NCBI RefSeq assembly: GCF_011075055.1
Contig: NC_058152.1
Span: 11,647,228 to 11,711,227, forward strand
Length of the DNA stretch: 64,000 nt
DNA from: Mangifera indica
Taxonomy: Eukaryota; Streptophyta; Magnoliopsida; Sapindales; Anacardiaceae
Reading direction: 5' to 3'
The notes beneath the pieces were generated by a model. That model searched no databases. It was not told where the DNA came from and saw nothing but the letters and a program-made list of their open reading frames with translations. Shown one piece after another: positions 35,869-49,280 of this stretch (the first letter of the stretch is position 1; each line of letters starts with the position of its first letter). The position numbers and the translations under genes are program-made.

Positions 35869-38106
35869 TTATGCCAAACATTCGGGTACAGACTCCATAG
35901 CTGCTTCAAAATCCTCTAATGTGATAGTAAGCAGCTCTTCCCTATCCGAACAATCATCACTGAGCCTAAGATCCAGATTCCCCTTAGCATTACTTAACAT
36001 TATATCCACTAAACCTCCATTCATTTTCATACGCTGCGTTTTCATTGTCTCTCTCTTTATTAACTCTGCAATGGTATCTACAGTACAAGAGGAATGCAAT
36101 TTGAACCCATATAACAAGCTATCCTTCGACTGATTTTTCATCTTGATATGAAGAATATTAGCCAATTCTTCACAACTCAGATCTTTAAAATTGAAAATGT
36201 TAGTAACCCTTCTGCTGAAACCTTCATTAGAAGATATCACACGTTGCATTGCTTCATTGTAGCCTGCAAATATGACTAAAACTTTTCCATTGTCCATACA
36301 AGACATGATCTCTTCCAACGCTTCTAACCCATAGTCCTTACCACTTCTCTCCTCTGGTATCAGCCGATATGCTTCATCAACAAAAAGAATACCTCCCTCG
36401 GCTTCTTTGATCTGTGCAAAATATTATAATTATTTTTTTTCTTAAGATTATTATTATGCATTTTGAAATATAAAAGGTAAAAAAGTGATACAAGTTCCTC
36501 AGTTATATACTTTTTTTTAATTAATAAATTTCTTTCTACCAATCTGACCAATATATTTACCAATTACAAAGCAAATTGATGTACCTTCTTCCTGGTCTTT
36601 GGTCCAGTCTGACCAATATATTTACCAATTAAATCTGTCCGTTGAACTTCCTTTACTTTGTCAGTTTGCAAAATTCCCACACTATGGAGTAGTCTTCCAA
36701 GGATTCGAGCCACCATTGTCTTACCTATCCAATATGAAGAAACCGTTTAATTTGATATTTATGTAAACAAAATATTGCAGCAGCTAGCAATTTTACCTGT
36801 TCCAGGATTTCCTAGAAATGCCATGTGAGGAAGTCTTCCAGCAGTACCGATTTTCAGTCCAATGGCCTTGCGCCTCTCATTCAAAAGAATGCCCTTCGCC
36901 CATTTCCGAAGTTGCCTCTTAAGTTCATCCAGACCCACAATATCAGATAGCTCTTTTTCGAGGGCATCCATCCTTTCTTTCTGCTTCTTGCATGCTTCAT
37001 CTAGCCTTTCCTTTCGTTGTTTCACTTGATGAGAGAGTAATAGATCAAGCAACTTCCCACTTTCTTGGATTTTTGAAATATGATCTATAGGAGTCATGTT
37101 CTCCTGCATTCAAAGTTACTTAGATTACAACTATTTGGCAAGCAATAAAACACTTTTGTAGTCATATTATGTACCAAATGTGTATGCACATAATATTACT
37201 CTTTAATAATAAATTTTTTATTTTAGAGTATAAAAAACATACGTCATCTGTAGCATCACAATCAGCATTTTTCTCGAGCAATGTCTCCACAATTGAGCAG
37301 TCTTCAGCTCGAGTTGCGTAACAAACAGAAAGCATTAGTGGTGTCACTCCATACTGTATATAAAAATGAGAAAAAACGAAGAAAAATATGTATCACTTTC
37401 ACATTTTTCAGGAAAAGTATTACTGAACGAGAGTATAAGGTACAGTTATATAGAAAGTACCTTTGTTTTGGCTTCAACAAGAGCACCATGAGCGAGAAGT
37501 AATTTTGCAGCTTCATCGCACCCATTCTTGGCTGCTACATGCAATGGAGTTTCTCCATACTGCAAAACTCAACAGACCAGAAACCAAAATTTATAGAATT
37601 TTTTTTTTTTCCTTTTGTAACTAAGCAGTCATATTTTTACCCTAATAAAGAACACATACCATATTTTTTACTTCCAAATCAAGTTTATCATCTCCTTTCC
37701 ATTCAAGCAGGAATTTCGCTATATCTGTCCTGTTGTTACTAGCAGAAAGATGAAGGGGTGTCTCCAACTTCTGCGCTTAAACAAAAATGATTCCATAAAT
37801 TGCAAGATAAAAACAGTCAGCATATTGCTTTACTAATTTTGAAAAAAACAAATCCCTTATTAATTTGTTGAAAAAACCCTCTAAAGAATCAATTGACAAA
37901 ATCCAATTCTTCCAGGTGTATATGTATTCATTAATAAAAAATAATACTACAAAATTTAATCTTACAATTGCGGTTTTTGAATTGAGAAGGGATGGGTCAT
38001 CTTGAATTAGCTTCTGAAACCCTTCTATATCCCCAGACTGAGCACAATCATGAATGGATGTATGTTTTTCAGATCCTGATGATTGTGTATGGTGACCATT
38101 CTCCAT
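35869..38106 (-). CDS. Ankyrin-repeat / CbbX-like AAA+ ATPase, copy D (483 aa)
   Basis: Seven exons on the minus strand: 37966-38106, 37660-37770, 37461-37559, 37243-37353, 36797-37103, 36585-36724, 35869-36411; 1452 bp, all GT-AG. Domain layout as in copy B: four ankyrin repeats, helical linker, Walker A at 252-259, Walker B DE at 315-316, AGYN and SRRV motifs. It differs from B at scattered sites (linker KQRKERLDEACKKQ; stop TAA instead of TGA), so it is an older paralogue than B versus E. Intron 4 contains half a MITE (37160-37203), and intron 6 carries a 24-bp copy of exon-6 sequence. It is tail to tail with C. All reading frames are intact. Confidence 0.93.
37160..37203. mobile_element. 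Half-MITE in intron 4 of copy D
   Basis: 'TACCAAATGTGTATGCACAT' followed by AATATTACTC matches the right terminal repeat of the MITE family; the other half is absent. Confidence 0.4.
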
Positions 38107-38194
38107 GTCTGTTTGTCTTCTCTCTTGATGACTAATTAAGAAGATTAAACAGAACAAAACAGAACAAAGCAAGAACAAACAGAGATTTAGTTCG

Positions 38195-38201
38195 CTTTAT
38201 A
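38195..38201 (-). promoter_or_regulatory. TATA box of copy D
   Basis: TATAAAG on the minus strand, 89 bp above the ATG at 38106. Confidence 0.6.
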
Positions 38202-38582
38202 AGCATCTAAATGCTCATTTATTTTGCTTACTTTGATTGCATAACGCGTAAACGTCAGCATGGAATATCATGGAATCTTCAACGAAGTTTCACCAGGTTT
38301 CAGATGCTTTTTCTTGACTGACTTGACTAATGCTTTTGCCATCTGAAGGAAGATGAGGCCACTTACTGCGACTTTCTGGAAATTTTTTTTTATATATATA
38401 TGATCGTACGACTTCACATTTTCTGTAGGGCCAACTTGAACATTGTCTTTTTTTATAGCTTAGCTTTGTTGGGTTTCTAGGTCCCCTCTTACTGAAAAAG
38501 CCCAAATTTATTTGAATGAAATAATCTGACACATTATATTAATAAATTAAGGCAAATATGAGTTAGTGTATATATATATAAA

Positions 38583-38756
38583 TATAATAAAATTATATAT
38601 ATTTATTTTGTATATATAAATATATACATATGTGATATATATCATCAAGTGATTGAGTAATTTTAAATTAAGGATAAAGTAATATCTAATCACATGATGA
38701 CACATCATATGTATATGTATTTGTGTATCAAATAGTGGGTATGCATAATATTGTTT
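38583..38756. mobile_element. MITE nested in copia 5' LTR (unit 2)
   Basis: Same insertion as 2946-3118. Confidence 0.55.
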
Positions 38757-39279
38757 CATATAAATAACACATAAAAGTAAAAAAAAAAAAAACAGAGAGA
38801 AGAGGAGAAAAACACTGTCTTGGTTTTTTGAGTGTACATTCATGGAAAATTTTCATTTTACCTTAATTTTACCATTGAATCGCTCTGATTTTTGGACTAT
38901 TAGTAGAAAACTCATTGGTCTTCATTTTGAATGGTGTAGAACACGATTGGTTTTTCTTTATTGGAATGTGATTAGTTGTATTGTGCAATTTTATTTAGAC
39001 AACTATTGGAAAAACATCTCTTTCTCTTTCATTTACTGTTTGATTGCTTTCAAATTTTGATATTATTTTAGCCACATTTGGTGCTATATTTTGGACAGTG
39101 GAAATTTTGCTTTTGATGTCAGTAACGTGAGATATAAGCTTTCAAGTTTGTTGTGATATTCATTATTTTTCTACACTTGTGCTATTACTTTGTTTTGTTG
39201 TTTTGAAGAGTTGTGTACTCATTGGTAAGCTGAAAATAGTGTACTATTATTTTGGATAAGTGGATTGCTTATGTGATAA

Positions 39280-41400
39280 ATCTATTTCCTACCATTTCTT
39301 TGAAAGGTGATGCCTTGATAGAGTTTGGCTTGACAAGGATGTTTCTTATGACTATTTGCATATTTTGGGTTGTAAGGCTTTTGTGCATGTTCCAAAAGAT
39401 GAAAGGTCAAAGCTAGGTGCCAAGACTCGTCAATGCATATTTCTTGGTTATGGCCAAGATAAGTTTGGGTACCAACTATATGATCCAGTTGATAAAAAAC
39501 CTGTTAGAAGTAGATATGTGATATTTGTTGAGAATTAGACTATCGAAGACATTGAAAAGATAGACAGTATAGTTCCTCAAAGTAGTAACAAACTGGTTAA
39601 TATGGATCTGACTACCTCAACATCTTTGCCTAGTTTGGTTAATGATGGCATTGAGCATGATACGCATAATGATACTTACATAGATGATTTGGATGCTCTT
39701 ATAGGTAATGTTGCTGATTTGCAACATGCATCTATAGTTCCTCCAACCAATTCACTTCGAAGGTCAATTAGACCAAGGATGTCATTTACAAGATATTCTT
39801 TTGGTGGGTATATGCTTCTTATTGATATGAGAGAACCAAAGTGTTATAAAGAGGCTATGAAGAGTAAACAAAAGCAATATTGGGTTGATGTCTTGAATGA
39901 TGAAATGAAATCCCTATATGACAATGACATATTTGAGTTAGTAAAGTTTCCTCAAGGCAAAAAAGCTTCGAAAAGATGGTAAGTATACAGGTTGAAGCAA
40001 AATACAATACTTTAGTTTCACGATATAAGACCAGATTGGTTGTCAAAGATTTAGTTAGAAGAAGGGATTGATTTTGAGGAAATCTTTTCTCTTTTTGTGA
40101 AAATGTCTTCCATCAAAGTTATTCTGAGTTTAGATTCTAGTCATGATTTGGAGATTGAGCAAATGAATGTGAAGACCATTTTTCTTTATGGCGATTTGGA
40201 AGAAGAAATTTACATGGAGCAGCCTGAAGGTTTTTAAGCACCAAGAAAAAAGAACTATGCCTACAAGTTGAAAAAGAGTTTGTATGGCTTAAAATAGGGG
40301 TTGAGACAATGATACAAAAAGTTTGATTTTGTTATGGGGAAACAAGTTTGTATGAAGACTACTTATGATTATTGTGTCTTTGTGCAAAAGTTCTCTAATA
40401 ATAATTTTATCACGCTGTTGCTATATGTTGATAGCATGCTAATTATTGGTCATAGAGTTTCTTGTATTGATAGGTTGAAGCATGAGTTGAGTGAGTCCTT
40501 TGCCATGAAAGACTTAGGGCCAACAAAACACATTCTTAGCATACAAATAATTTGTGATAGAAAAAACAAGTAGTTATGGCTATCACAAGATAATTATATT
40601 GAGAAAATACTTTAGAGGTTTAACATAGACAAGTAAAAGCCTATAAACATTGCTTTTGTTACTCATTTCAAGTTGAGCAGTAATCAGAGTCCCTCGAAAT
40701 AGAATGAAAAAGAAGATATGCATAAAGTTTCTTATGCTTCAGCGATTGGTAGTTTGATTATACAATGTCCAGATATAACTCATGCTATTGGTATAGTTAG
40801 TCGATTCTTCTCCAATCTTGGTTAGGAACATTGGAAAGCAATAAAGTAGATAATGAGATATCTTTTAAGAACTTATGATTTGAAGCTTTGCTTTAGGAGT
40901 GAGAAGCCTATACTTGTTAGGTATACAAATTCAGATCTGACAGGGGATATTGATTCTAGAAAGTCTAATTCTAGTTATTTGATTACTTTCATAGGTGGAG
41001 AAGAATGTTAACAATCCAGATTGCAAAATATGTTGTATTGTCTACTACTAAGTCAGAGTTCATTGTTATAACTACAACATGCAAGAAAATGTTATGGATG
41101 CGGAGATTCTTGCAAGAGCTTAGTTTCACGCAGAAAAGATATATGTTGCTTTGTGACAATCAAAGCACTATTCATCTTAGTAAGAATTCAACTTTTCATG
41201 TGAGGTTAAAACACATTGATATGAGGTTTTATTGGATACGTATCGTGTTTAATGACAAGTTGATTGAACTTGAGAAGATTTACGCTGACAATAATGGTTT
41301 CAACATGTTAACAAAGTCATTACCAAGAAGAAAATTTGAGACTTGTCATTTGATCGTCGGATTGACGTCTTCTTTCACCCAGTCAGGAAGGGGGGAGAAT
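39280..41400 (+). pseudogene. Copia pol remnant (unit 2)
   Basis: Integrase C-terminus, RT with YVDS (40424-40435) instead of YVDD, and RNase H (41005-41463 frame) with almost the same stops as unit 1, so most decay preceded the duplication. Confidence 0.88.
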
Positions 41401-41496
41401 TGTTGGGTTTTTGAGTCTCTTCCTATGTGGAGAAAACTAAATTTATTTATTAAAAAAGTTTGACCTACTATATTCATAAATTAGAGCAAATAAGAG

Positions 41497-41562
<66 letters not shown>

Positions 41563-42275
41563 CACACAAAAGTCAAAGAGAGAGAGAGAGAGAGAGAAGA
41601 GGAGAAAAATGCTATCTTGGTTTTTTAGTGTGCATCCATGGAATATTTTTTGTTTTATCTCAATTTCACCGTTGAATCACTCAGATTTTTGGATTGCTAA
41701 TAGAAGACTCGTCATTCTTCATTTTGAACAGTGAGGATCACATTTTCTGTGCAATTATCTATGTCAAATGTGACTGGTTGTATTATGTAGTTTTGTTTAT
41801 ATGACTCTTATAAAAACGTTTCTTTCTCTTTGTCTACCGTTGGATTGCTCTCAAAGTTTTGTATTATTTTAGGCACATCTAATTCTATATTTTGGATGGT
41901 AGAGATTTGTTTTTTATGTCTGTAACATGAGATATAAATTTTCGAGTTTGTTGTAATATTCATTATTTTTCTATTATTGTGTTATTACTTTGTTTTGTTA
42001 CTTTAGAAAATTGTGTACTCATTCATAAACTAAAAATAGTATACTATTATTTTGAATATAGTGGATTAATTTATTTGGGCAGTACTCCATAGTTTTACTT
42101 TTCACATCAAAGAGGTTTTTACGTTCAATTGCGGTGTTTTTTTCTAGTATATTTACTTTTGATTATTTGATATGATAGAATTATATTTTGATCAATTGTT
42201 TGTTATTACATAGTTTAATCAAGAATGAGAGATTTTAATTTTAGTCTTATTAGTTCAATTATTTTTTTCTCAACA
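41401..42275 (+). repeat. Copia 3' LTR (unit 2)
   Basis: TGTTGGG...CTCAACA, with (AT)n at 41499-41560 and (GA)n near 41575-41597. Confidence 0.88.
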
Positions 42276-42664
42276 AGCTTAGGGTTGTCTTGGTATAAAA
42301 CCGCGTTTGATAAGACCGAGTTGGTATATTTGCAAGCCTTTGATCATTTTATTTCCAGCAAATATTGCGAGTTCCCTGAAAATTCTATGAAGTTTCAGAA
42401 CTTCCATTAATTCACCATTCACAATCCTCAAGCATCTTACAAATGGCACGCTTGTGATAGGGGCCACTATTCGAAAATTATTGTACTTTCATCTTTTTGT
42501 TTTTAAATCTTTTCCAGGAAGTGCGCTTGTCTTTTTCTTTTTTATCATGTCCCCAGAGGCATTGAAGATGGACCGCAAGCCTAAAATTATAAAAGAACTC
42601 TAAATAATATGACTTTCTCATTTCTTTGTTTTGTATTGGACACATATCCTTAGTTTGACTTTAA
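42276..42664. repeat. Relic of gene-upstream flank, first copy (unit 2)
   Basis: Counterpart of 8762-9150. Confidence 0.7.
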
Positions 42665-44273
42665 ACCCCAGAAATGTGTGTGAGAAGACGGGCAATGGGC
42701 TCCAATTTTTTTTTTTTTTTTTATAAATAATTTACATTTTGAATGGAGTATAATAACTTTTTTTAATCCTTTTCATGACTATGTCCATGTGATGAAATTA
42801 TCATTATCACTATTAAAGTTTGAAAAAAAAATCAATTTTTCACCCATTTATAAAAGTTAATAGTAAAAAAATATTTTTGTTATTTTATTCAAATATTATG
42901 ACAAGAGTGTAATTACGTGTCATTTTATCTTTAAAGTTAATAAAAACACTCTCTCGGATTTTAATGTGAAAAGTATTATAGGGGTGTAAATATATTTTTA
43001 TAAACTTACTATGGGTAAATGAAGATTTTACCTATGTTATTTAAAAAATCATCATATTCACTTCATATTTTTAGAAAATATATTAAAGTCCTAATATGAC
43101 ATCTAAATATTTAATTTGTTGTATTCGGTTTAGTTCTTTGAGGTGTAGTTGTTATTTTTAAACTATCGAGGGCATATTAAAATTTTGAAAATTTTAAAAA
43201 AACCCCAAAATTTTTTTTAAATTTAAAACTATCCTAGAAAATTTTTCTCTAAAATTTAAAAAATTATAGTTTGGTACTGAACAAATAATTATATATCATT
43301 AACACCTATATTTATATTTTTATTAGTTTTAATTGAAATTAATATAAATTAGGACACAAAAAATTATTTAATAAAATTTTAAGAGGAAAATGTTGTTTAG
43401 CTAATTACCCAAAAAAAAAAAGTTGTTTAGCTTGAGGGCATTTTTGCCTTTTCAAAAGTTTAGAAAGAAATGTTGCGGTTTTGTCCCCATGAGGATTTGG
43501 GCAAGCTTGATGCTTCTTAGCGTTGATGGTGGAAGAGCAGTTCACATCAGTGGATTTGGCGGAGGTTCAAGCTTGTTTGGGGCAGTAATCCTTGTTTTAC
43601 CTCCTTGGTTGTCATGTAGCAATTGTGGTAGTTGATGATTTCTCTCCTAGGCTTTTTCACCAAAAAAAAAAAATAATAATAGACGGTTGGGAAATAAACT
43701 TTTTCTTTAAGACATAGGAATTGAGGCTCCATGAGATTGAGATGAGTTTTGATGATCAAGAATGCCTATGTATTTCCTGAGGGCATATTTCCATTATAAA
43801 TGGATTGGCTTTAATGAGGAAATGGAACAGACTGCTGATTTTGGTCGAATACATAATTGGTGGCTGTGAGGAAGCCGGTTCTTTCTGGCTAACCATGTTA
43901 ATTGAACCTCCTTGAAAATCCATAGCGACAACACAACTATCATTTTAGTAGTCTTTTCAACCCTTAATTCATGCTTTTGTATAAAGAATTGAGCTTCTTA
44001 AAGTGAGAGATCGAATCTGTTTTAGATTTTGTCCGAAATATATTAGGATATAAGTGTTGATTGAAACTTATATTATGTAAAATCAATTGACTTATATTAA
44101 TGTTTAATTCACACACTTATATATTACTTATTTTACTCAATTCTATTAGATGTTAGATTTTTCTTTCTTTTTATTTGAGTTTTTAACACCTTCATTCAAA
44201 TGTAATCATCTAAGGTGTTAAACCCATTATTTAACTGGATCCTCTTATTTTGTGAGTATTTGATCCTGTTGAT
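42665..44273. other. AT-rich spacer (unit 2)
   Basis: Counterpart of 9151-10756, with the unassigned frame at 43423-43635 and the repeat near 43757-43962. No recognised gene. Confidence 0.4.
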
Positions 44274-45625
44274 AATATGCATTAAACGTAAACATGGAAT
44301 ATTATGGAATCTTCGATGAAGTTTCATCGGGGTTTCAGGTGCTTTATCTTGACTGACTTGACTAATGTGTTTGCCATCCGTTGAAGAAAGATAACCTACC
44401 TATCACCACTTTCCGAAAATTATACATATGAAGACGGCTTCACATTCTGTGTAAGGGCCGACTTGAACGTTATCTTTTTCATAGATAACCGCGCCCGATA
44501 AAAATGAGTTGATATTTATTGCCACCGTATATTGCAAGTTTTCTGAAAATTCTACAAGCGGGTAACCTTTTTATATAAATAGATAAAATGCTATTTTGTT
44601 TTTAATTTAAAATTATTTATTAATATAATTATATATAAAATATGTCTAAATTATATAAAAACAGGAATGAATAACCTTATTATTCTGTAAAGTTGACAAC
44701 TTCCGATTAATTTACCTTTCACACTCAGCCATTTTGTAGATGCCACGTTGTGATTAGGTCCACTATTTGAAAATTATTATATTTTATTTCTACTTTCATT
44801 TTTTTTTTTCGTTTTTTTAAAAATCTTTTCCATGAAGTGCGCTGGCCTTTTTATGCCTCGCAAGCCTAAAATTATAAGGCCAAATAACTATTACCCACGC
44901 AAGGTTTGATGATACGACAAATTTCTAACTTTTGAGTTTCAAAAACAAGATTTTTAGTTGTTATTTACTTTTGTATTTTATTAAATAAAAGGGTAGGAAG
45001 ATTATTTTGTATAGGTTTTTAATTCCTATATTTCTTTTTCAAAATGACATATGTTTGGGTGAATTACAATTTTTAAAAATATCAGGGATGTTGCTGCAAG
45101 TTTTAGAGGATTTTGGACATTCAAAAATGTTTGGAGGTGTTTGAAAATTTTTAAAACTTAATACATCTTTCGGTAGTTTCAAAAAGCATAATTAGATCGT
45201 AAAGAACTAAACAAATCATAATGTTTTAAGGTTTTGAATTTTGACATTTAAGAGTCTAAGTTATAAGTTTTGGAATCGATAAAAATTTATTAATAATTTA
45301 ACTTTTATAATAAATATTAATGATAGTTTTATAATTTAAATAAAAAGATAAAATAATTAATTTTAAGAAAACATAACCGAATTCACTAAAGGATAGAATG
45401 ATGTGTGTGGGAATATAGTTTTTTGAAACTTAAATATAATAATTGGTTATTTCATCAAACTTAGGGTAGAAAATAGTTAGTTGCCCCTCCATAAAACTCT
45501 GAATCGTGAGACCTAGGTGAGGTCAACTTTCTTCATTTCTTTATTTCTTGCTGGAAATGAAAGTTTACAAACGAAGAACATCTCTTTAAAAGTTAAGCCC
45601 CGAAAGTGAAGAAGTGGGAGTGGAA
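44274..45625. repeat. Relic of gene-upstream flank, second copy (unit 2)
   Basis: Counterpart of 10757-12060, split by a MITE (44554-44686) and a Mutator-like element (44878-45486). Confidence 0.7.
44878..45486. mobile_element. Mutator-like element with long TIRs (unit 2)
   Basis: Same ends as 11360-11921 but 48 bp longer near 45026; the extra bases are probably ancestral and lost from unit 1. Confidence 0.55.
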
Positions 45626-45724
45626 AGAAGGGGAATGGGCTCCATTATTTATTTTACAAATAATTTATATTGCAAAATCCGTGCAAGATGACATCCAACT
45701 TTGACTATCGACACCCCGAGTTCT

Positions 45725-46575
45725 TGTATTTCAATTATATATGGATTGGCTTTAACGAGGAAAAGGAAAAGACTGTTGATTTTGGTTGAATTCATAAATG
45801 GTGGCTGCTAGGAAGCTGGTTTTTCTGGATTAAATGTGTTAATTGAACCTCCTTGAAAATTCCTAGCAACTGCACGACTAAGCATTTTAGTAACCTTTTT
45901 CAACTCACGAATACGAAGATTATCTGATTTCTTAATCCTAGATGATTATGAATCTGAATTGTTAACCCTAATTTGGATAAATTATGCTGGACACGAAATT
46001 AGTCAAATAAGATGCTGCTCAAGATCATGCGCACTTATCACAATTACTTGAATTTCCAAAACTTATAATTTGATCTGGTAAGCTTTGGTGAGATCGCTTG
46101 CAAGACCCTTTTCCATGAATTATGTCTTATTATTCCCCTCTTATTGGTGGCTTGCATATTTCTGAATGTGGTGACAGCTACCGAAATCTACATATGCTTT
46201 ATTTTCGTCCATGTTATCATGTTCCACGCTGCAATGGGCATTACGCCTCAAACAGCCATTTATATTTGGAAATCTCAGGTCTCTGTCAACTTTTGCTTCT
46301 GCTTTGTCTTTGGCGTACAGCAATCTGACTCCACACTGCTTTGCCTTGCTGCTTTTTTCGCTACTCTTATTTTGCTCAACAAACAACTCCCTATAGTTCT
46401 TGCTATTTGAGTTATGATTATCAGTGACTTACGATACATAATATGTATTTTATAATATGATATAGATGAAAAATAATACATATCATAAAGTATATCAAAA
46501 TAATATAATATAATAGATATATCATGTGATATGATACGTATTTTATAATATGATACATATTACTGATATGGGTTG
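45725..46575. other. Spacer with diverged repeat, unrecognised frames and a GATA-rich inverted repeat (unit 2)
   Basis: Counterpart of 12160-13010. Overlapping frames lie at 46122-46328 and 46144-46410; the inverted AT repeat is at 46431-46575. No function recognised. Confidence 0.35.
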
Positions 46576-46672
46576 ATACATTTATTTGAAGGAAATGAAG
46601 ATGTAATAGAAATGTACTTGAGAAATTTTTAATTTTCAGGGTGACGAAGGATACATGACCTAATTCAATACC

Positions 46673-49254
46673 CTTTTTTCGTTAAACAAAGTACTACAGA
46701 CAAAAACAACGGGCTTACAGCAGAGGGCTCAGGAACAACCAAAACTCACCCTATCTAAACGCAGGATAACATAAGCAAGCTAGGACTGGCACCACTACCC
46801 AAGAAAAAACTACACAAAGCTAAGGATGTCTGCTCTTAAAGGTCTATTAGAGTTCCTATAATGATAGGGTTTAAGAGAATGCCCCTACAAGATCTAATAG
46901 CATCAAAAAAACCAAAAAAAGTCCTAAGCCAGTTCCAAAGCTCAAACTATACAAAAATTCATTTACAACATATTGCATTCCAAAGACAGCTGTGTAAAGG
47001 TTTATAACTATGTACTGCTAGGACATCTTGAGGTCACTTGAAGGACAGCAGATGTTTGGTCTGAAGCAAGAGATTATAATTCATCCAAGGACCTGCTGAC
47101 TTTGTCAAGGAGTCTGTTGTAAGCACTTTCCTAGAGTGTGAAACAGGCTGCAAAGATAATGATTTGTCTTGTGGGAAGATGTTGCTGCACTGGAGATATT
47201 TTCAGGAGATTGGGACTGCAATCTGGAATCAAGAAGGAGCAACCAGGAGCGGCAGACAGAACATAGCGACAGCAAGTAATTCCAAATTCTGTCAAGTTTT
47301 CCAGCTGCAAAAGGTCATCCGAAAATTGGCAAAAACATTTTGTGGTCACATCTTCTAACCCATGCACAGAAAGGAAATGAGGTCTGGAGGCAGAAGCTGC
47401 AGAATTTTCCAGAAAAATTCCAGGACAATGCGGGCCTGAAAGGCCAAGCTCTGCTGCAAACTCAATACTGCAGAACCAACACCTACAGAATCTGGGCAGA
47501 AACTGAATTCTGGGGAGACTGCACACAGTCGTTTCTGCTGAAAAAACTGGGCAACAAAGCCAGAGGACAGGGGCAGGAAAGGTGAATGATGGAGCAGCAA
47601 CCCAGAACAACAGCTACCTTAAGATGAAAGCAGCCAGAAATGAAGGAACCTTTATCTCTAACCATCCTTCTAAAATTGTCAAATATCCTCTCTTTGGCTT
47701 GCATGGTGCAAAGAGAAACATTTATTGTTACGCTCTCTCTAAATTGCATAAACACTAGCTCCCAAACTCATCTTAGCCAAAGTTTGCACAAGGCCTTCCC
47801 CTTCCAATCCTTGGTGATAGTATCAACATAGCCATTCCAACCTTGGGTTCTATAACCTGATAAGGTTAGCCAAGGATTTTACTCCATATAAATCTGTGAA
47901 AGGGCATTGGAAGAAAAGGTGGTCGCAATTCTCCTCACTTTCATTGCAGATGCTACAATTAGCATTATTGACTAAACCATATCTTAGGAGTTTGTCTTTA
48001 GTGTTGAGTCTCTTCCTTATAGCCAACCAAAGAATATTTCAGTGCCTAGGAATATTCTTTTTGTGCCAAACCAACCCATCCCAACGCACTATTGTCTTCC
48101 TAGTATGCAACTCATTTTATGCCAAGTTAATAGAAAAGCGACCATTGGATGAAGGGGTCCAAATGACCTTATTGTCCCCACTTGGTGGCCTTATGATTAC
48201 ATTTTCTTTTAACTCAATCTGATCCCCAGAGTTCACCTCTGGCCACTTCCAATGCCCCTCCTCGATAATGTCACTGACATTAGCTTGGATACTAAGACCA
48301 GGGTCATCCACAATGTGGCTACCAAACTTTTCCATGACGGGACCAAGGGGGTGCCAATTGTCATGCCAAAGGAAGGTGCTGCTCCTATTGCATATGAGGA
48401 TTTTAATTTTTCCTCTAACCTCTTCTTTGATCTTCATAAGTTTTTTCCAAAAACAAGGACTTTCTACTGGCACCTTAACTTCCCATCAGCTTTTCCTCTT
48501 TAGTCTATTTCGTTTCACCTAATTCACCCAAATGGGGTTGCTTTTCGGTTGGGCAAGGTTCCAAAGATGCTTAGTGATAGCCGTTTTGTTCCATTCCTTG
48601 CTAGTCATGGGACCACCTTCCTCTTTAGGATCACACACATCATCCCAAACCATCTTAGCTCTGTGTTTATACATGTCCACTCAACATAGCATCAATATCA
48701 TCAAAAATCTTAGCTGGAAGGAAAAATTGGAGGACCAATAAATTTGGACGCCATAAAGAATGACTTTTATAAGTGTGAGTCTTCCAAAGTAGGTGAGAGA
48801 CTTACTTATTCAAGAAGTGATTCTTCCAATAATTTTTTTCTATAAGAGACTTGCAATTTTGTTTAGTGAGCTCGGTGGAAATGTTGCTCTTTTTATGCTT
48901 AGTTTTGAGTCTGGACCAGTTATGGAAGGAGTCCAAAGCTTCCTTGATCAACTTAACTGCTTTGAAATCAGCCTTACAAAAGAGGATTAGATCATCTGCA
49001 AACCAAAGATGGGTGATTTTGTTAGCCTTGCATCTCCAATGGTACTCAAACCTCTTTCTTGTGGCCAACTTGTCAAGAACTCTCAAAAACACATCCATGG
49101 CCATAACAAAAAGGTAAGGGCAGATTGGGTCTCCTTGTCTGGGGCCCCTATTGCTCTTTAAGAATCTCGTAAGCTCTTCATTAGGATTAATGGAAAAAGA
49201 CAGCGTAGTAATACATTGTTCAACCCAATTTACAAAAGCCAAAGGTAAATCAAT
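46673..49254 (-). mobile_element. 5'-truncated LINE (unit 2)
   Basis: Counterpart of 13109-16405 with a 715-bp deletion joining sequence equivalent to 14083 and 14799 (junction near 47646). RT motifs RGPRQGDPICPYLFV and FADDLILF are kept at 48802-49242. Confidence 0.85.
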
Positions 49255-49280
49255 AGTTTTCCTTAGACAGCGTAGTAATA

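Larger units (their letters stand above)
38467..42275 (+). mobile_element. Ty1/copia element 1, internally deleted (unit 2)
   Basis: The target repeat AGCTT is intact on both sides (38462-38466 and 42276-42280), which fixes the element ends. The 5' LTR starts at 38467 and is cut near 39265. The end of the LTR, primer site, gag and most of integrase are missing; pol resumes at the integrase C-terminus (39356-39538). The 3' LTR is 41401-42275. Confidence 0.9.

Noticed and set aside
41460..41675. A 71-codon frame rich in IY and RE repeats
   Set aside because: It is translation of the (AT)n and (GA)n microsatellites in the LTR.
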